Source: Sediminibacterium goheungense
GTDB lineage: Bacteria > Bacteroidota > Bacteroidia > Chitinophagales > Chitinophagaceae
Assembly: GCF_004361915.1 (NCBI RefSeq)
Contig: NZ_SNWP01000010.1
Location: 1,638,050 to 1,702,049 of the forward strand
Direction: 5' to 3'
Length of the DNA: 64,000 nucleotides
Positions 61,375-64,000 of this stretch are shown one piece after another. Numbering within the stretch: the stretch's first letter is position 1; every line of letters begins with the position of its first letter. The translations under genes were made by a program, and so were the position numbers. Under the pieces are notes generated by a model. That model did no database searches. It was not told the DNA's origin and saw only the letters and a program-made list of their open reading frames with translations.

Positions 61375-63022
61375 TAAAAGCTGGCGGGTGCATTTCATCC
61401 CAGCCTGTCTTGTCCTGATAATATTTTGCGGCTGTGAGTATACTGGCTTCACCAAATAGCTTACCGATAAAAGAAATACTGGTAGGCGTATTGCTTCTTC
61501 TGTCGAAGCCTGTTGGCACACACAATACGGGATGTCCGGTGAGGTTGGTGATGGCCGACTGGTTTCCGCTACCTCTTGTTGGACAAATAATCACATCGAA
61601 CTGATTCACAACTTCATTTACTTTCTGCATCAGTATGTTTCTGTGGCGATTGGCGTTGATGTATTCAACAGCTGGTACAAAACGCGATACACGAAAAGTA
61701 TTGGGCCAGTCGAACAATCCCTGTCTTGTCATCAGGTCATCTATATCGTTTCTCGTAAAATCATCAAAAGCTGCCGCACATTCTGCACTGATTACGACAT
61801 CCATAATATTAAAGGGGTATACTGTACTATCAGGAAAATCAACTGGTATTAGTTCAACGCCCATATCACGGTATGCCTGTAATACTTTTAGTTCTGTTCG
61901 GCTGGTATCGGTGATTCTGTCGAAATAGTTTTTGGCATAACCGATTTTCATTTTTCTGATATCGGTTTCAGGTTTATAGTTAAAGGGTTTATTTACAGCA
62001 CTCAAATCCTTTCCATCTGTTCCTTTAATATAGTTAAATACTATGGCGGCATCTTCAGCACTTCTGCAGATGGGTCCTACTTTATCGAGGCTCCAGCTCA
62101 ACGTCATGGCACCGCTTCTGCTGATCGCACCAAATGTGGGTCTTAAACCAGTTGCTCCACAGGTAGATGCGGGTGAAATGATGGAGCCCCAGGTTTCTGT
62201 ACCGATGGCAAAGGGTACCAGACCCGCAACTGTTGCAGAAGCCGATCCGGCTGATGAGCCAGATGAACCAAAGCGGGTATTCCATGGATTTTTTGTTCTG
62301 CCTCCATACCAGTAATCACCCATGGCCAATGCTCCCAGTGTAAACTTAGCGACCAGTACAGCGCCCGCTTCTTTTAATTGTGTATATACAAAGGCATCCT
62401 CATCTATCACCTGATTTTTATACGGCTCCGCTCCCCAGGTAGTTTTGGTGCCCTTTACAGCAAATAAGTCTTTGAGGCCATATGGTATGCCATGCAGGGC
62501 ACCACGGTATTTACCCGCAGCTATTTCTGCATCAGCTTTTGCAGCCTGTTCCATAGCAATTTTTTCGGGGATAGAAATTACACATTGGAGGCTATCACCA
62601 TATTTTTTTATTCTTTCAATAAAAAATTTTGTGAGCTCGGTTGAGCTGATTTTTTTATTCTTCAGCAGCGAAGCGAGTTGTGGTATAGAATACCAGGCCA
62701 GTTCGTTTCTGTTTTCCGGTAATACTACATTCTTCGGAATCTTCCAGTCAATTTTTTCCTGCTTCTCATTAAAGACCATACCCGGTAAAATGGCGCTGTG
62801 TGTAAGTGTGGGTGTTATGTGATTGGCCAGTGTTTGTTTGTGCATTTGTTTAAACACGCCCTCATTCTCTTTGATTCCGGGATACATACTATCTATTTCT
62901 TTCTGCGTAAATTTCAGATCGATCAAACGAGCAGCAGCCGGAATATCATTTTTAGAAAGTGTATCCTGAGCCTGCGAAACAGAGCATACCAGGATAAACG
63001 AAGCGGTAATTAGGTTTCTCAT
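61370..63022 (-). CDS. Secreted amidase-signature enzyme
   Basis: A 550-residue hydrolase with signal peptide (FILVCSVSQAQ). The Ser-Ser-Lys triad region is visible: Lys in IPYGLKDLFAVKGTKTTWG, then FGSSGSSAGSASATVAGLVP and AIGTETWGSIISPASTCGAT with a GLRPTFG block. It cleaves amide bonds; the substrate may be a peptide, amino-acid amide or acylated amine. The N-terminal 120 residues before the domain are an extension. Single gene. Confidence 0.9.
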   Translation of the reverse strand: MRNLITASFILVCSVSQAQDTLSKNDIPAAARLIDLKFTQKEIDSMYPGIKENEGVFKQMHKQTLANHITPTLTHSAILPGMVFNEKQEKIDWKIPKNVVLPENRNELAWYSIPQLASLLKNKKISSTELTKFFIERIKKYGDSLQCVISIPEKIAMEQAAKADAEIAAGKYRGALHGIPYGLKDLFAVKGTKTTWGAEPYKNQVIDEDAFVYTQLKEAGAVLVAKFTLGALAMGDYWYGGRTKNPWNTRFGSSGSSAGSASATVAGLVPFAIGTETWGSIISPASTCGATGLRPTFGAISRSGAMTLSWSLDKVGPICRSAEDAAIVFNYIKGTDGKDLSAVNKPFNYKPETDIRKMKIGYAKNYFDRITDTSRTELKVLQAYRDMGVELIPVDFPDSTVYPFNIMDVVISAECAAAFDDFTRNDIDDLMTRQGLFDWPNTFRVSRFVPAVEYINANRHRNILMQKVNEVVNQFDVIICPTRGSGNQSAITNLTGHPVLCVPTGFDRRSNTPTSISFIGKLFGEASILTAAKYYQDKTGWDEMHPPAFK

Positions 63023-63174
63023 AAATATTTAGTTCTACTATTTTTTAAAATTTCTAAAATAAAGTCAAGAACGATCCTCTTCGTTTCTCTCTTCAATAAA
63101 AGCATAGCATTTGGCAAACCCGAATCTTCGAAGTTCTTTTTGCAGGGAGACGGGATGTTTTAAGTACAACAATT

Positions 63175-64000
63175 TTATTCCATTTCGGTTGAAGCAAATG
63201 TATTTCCGTCTTTGATATCGCCTGTGGTAAAGCCTTTTTTAAACCAGTACATTCTTTGTTTGGATGTACCATGTGTAAATGCATCCGGATTAACCGTTTT
63301 GCCGGCAGCCTGTTGCAGTCTGTCGTCGCCAATAGCATTGGCTGCCGCCAGCGCCGAAGCAATATCACCCTCTTCCAATATATTCTTCTGGCGTTGTGCA
63401 TGATGCGCCCATACACCAGCCAGAAAATCGGCCTGTAGCTCCAGCTTCACCGATAGCTTATTATATTCTGTTTCACTCACACCCGAACGCATTGCCTGCA
63501 ATTTGTTTGTGGTTCCCATAAGCTCTTGTATATGATGCCCCACTTCATGTGCAATTACATACGCCATGGCAAATTCTCCTTCAACAGAAAAGCGCTGCTG
63601 CAGTTCATCAAAAAAAGAAAGATCAATATAAATTCGTTTATCAGGCGGACAATAAAAGGGTCCAGACGCAGCGCTGGCGAAACCACATCCGGATGAGGTT
63701 GATCCACTGAATAAAACAAGTCGCGGCTGTTCATATACATCACCGATTGACCGGTAAACAGAATCCCATACATCTTCTGTATCAGCAAGTACTACTTTTG
63801 TAAATGCGGCCAGCTCTTCTTCTCTCGGACTGAATTTTGTTTCAGTAGTGGGTTGTTGTACCACCTGTTGTAATACTTCATTGGGATTGCCGCCCATGAT
63901 CAGGTATAAAACCACTATTACAACAGCACCTAGTCCGCCGCCAATAGCAAGAGGTGCTTTGCTGCCTCTCCGGTCTTCTACATTATCGCTTTGTCTTCTT
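63175..64000 (-). CDS. YpfJ-family neutral zinc metallopeptidase, N-terminus missing
   Basis: The visible part is 275 residues, running off the right edge. In the frame upstream of 63915 the sequence RRQSDNVEDRRGSKAPLAIG and GGLGAVVIVVLYLIMGG gives the family N-terminus and membrane helix, so the true start lies beyond 64000. It has the zinc site HEVGH in VIAHEVGHHIQELMG, FYCPPDKRIYIDLSFF, and LELQADFLAGVWAHHAQ. This is the DUF2268/YpfJ-type putative zinc peptidase; substrate unknown. Confidence 0.88.
   Translation of the reverse strand, partial: RRQSDNVEDRRGSKAPLAIGGGLGAVVIVVLYLIMGGNPNEVLQQVVQQPTTETKFSPREEELAAFTKVVLADTEDVWDSVYRSIGDVYEQPRLVLFSGSTSSGCGFASAASGPFYCPPDKRIYIDLSFFDELQQRFSVEGEFAMAYVIAHEVGHHIQELMGTTNKLQAMRSGVSETEYNKLSVKLELQADFLAGVWAHHAQRQKNILEEGDIASALAAANAIGDDRLQQAAGKTVNPDAFTHGTSKQRMYWFKKGFTTGDIKDGNTFASTEME

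Overview
The window is a stretch of a Bacteroidota chromosome, most likely Chitinophagaceae or a near relative. Supporting marks are two SusC/TonB-type receptors, a PorP/SprF protein next to a giant secreted protein with a type IX secretion type B sorting domain, -7 promoter elements of the Bacteroidota form TAnnTTTG, frequent TTG starts, and a split KdpD. No rRNA, tRNA, CRISPR array or intact insertion sequence was seen. The family assignment is inference; the phylum is well supported.

Layout. 1-415: 5' part of a BECR-type nuclease/toxin-like gene running off the left edge. 416-5770: a large propeller sensor kinase, a methyltransferase and PorP/SprF. 5853-10451: a 1532-residue repeat protein for type IX export. 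10928-16271: MATE exporter, TonB receptor and CorA. 16380-27776: a potassium island on the minus strand. It holds a sigma-54 response regulator, a lipoprotein, a sigma-54-like promoter, three tiny membrane proteins including KdpF, KdpA, KdpB, KdpC, a porin, a stand-alone KdpD sensor half and a separate HAMP-PAS histidine kinase. 27925-35942: PcrA helicase, small regulators, an ECF sigma factor with a membrane partner, Sua5 and an ABC ATPase. 36063-41226: serine hydrolase, TonB receptor and sugar porter. 41454-44413: an ECF sigma / HEAT anti-sigma-like / twin DUF4097-like operon. 44695-49146: envelope proteins, a cyclophilin, a phytase-like esterase and an alpha/beta hydrolase. 49470-52916: a cobalamin riboswitch ahead of dut-nrdB-nrdA. 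52927-58728: small stress and envelope genes. 58758-61218: a NarL-type two-component pair with a 7TM-DISM kinase. 61370-64000: amidase and a YpfJ-type zinc protease cut by the right edge.

Two systems read as coherent units. In the kdp island the usual KdpDE pair appears to be replaced by a separate KdpD sensor half, a separate kinase and an NtrC-type activator, with a GG-N10-GC site in front of the structural genes. In the nucleotide operon, an AdoCbl riboswitch precedes the B12-independent ribonucleotide reductase and dUTPase, which suggests a B12-dependent reductase elsewhere in the genome.

The most unusual non-coding signal is architectural. Many intergenic gaps are filled by long, often near-perfect inverted repeats built from a small set of short words, usually right after stop codons. 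One such block includes a copied 3' end of the MATE gene, and its copies flank a TonB receptor gene as direct repeats.
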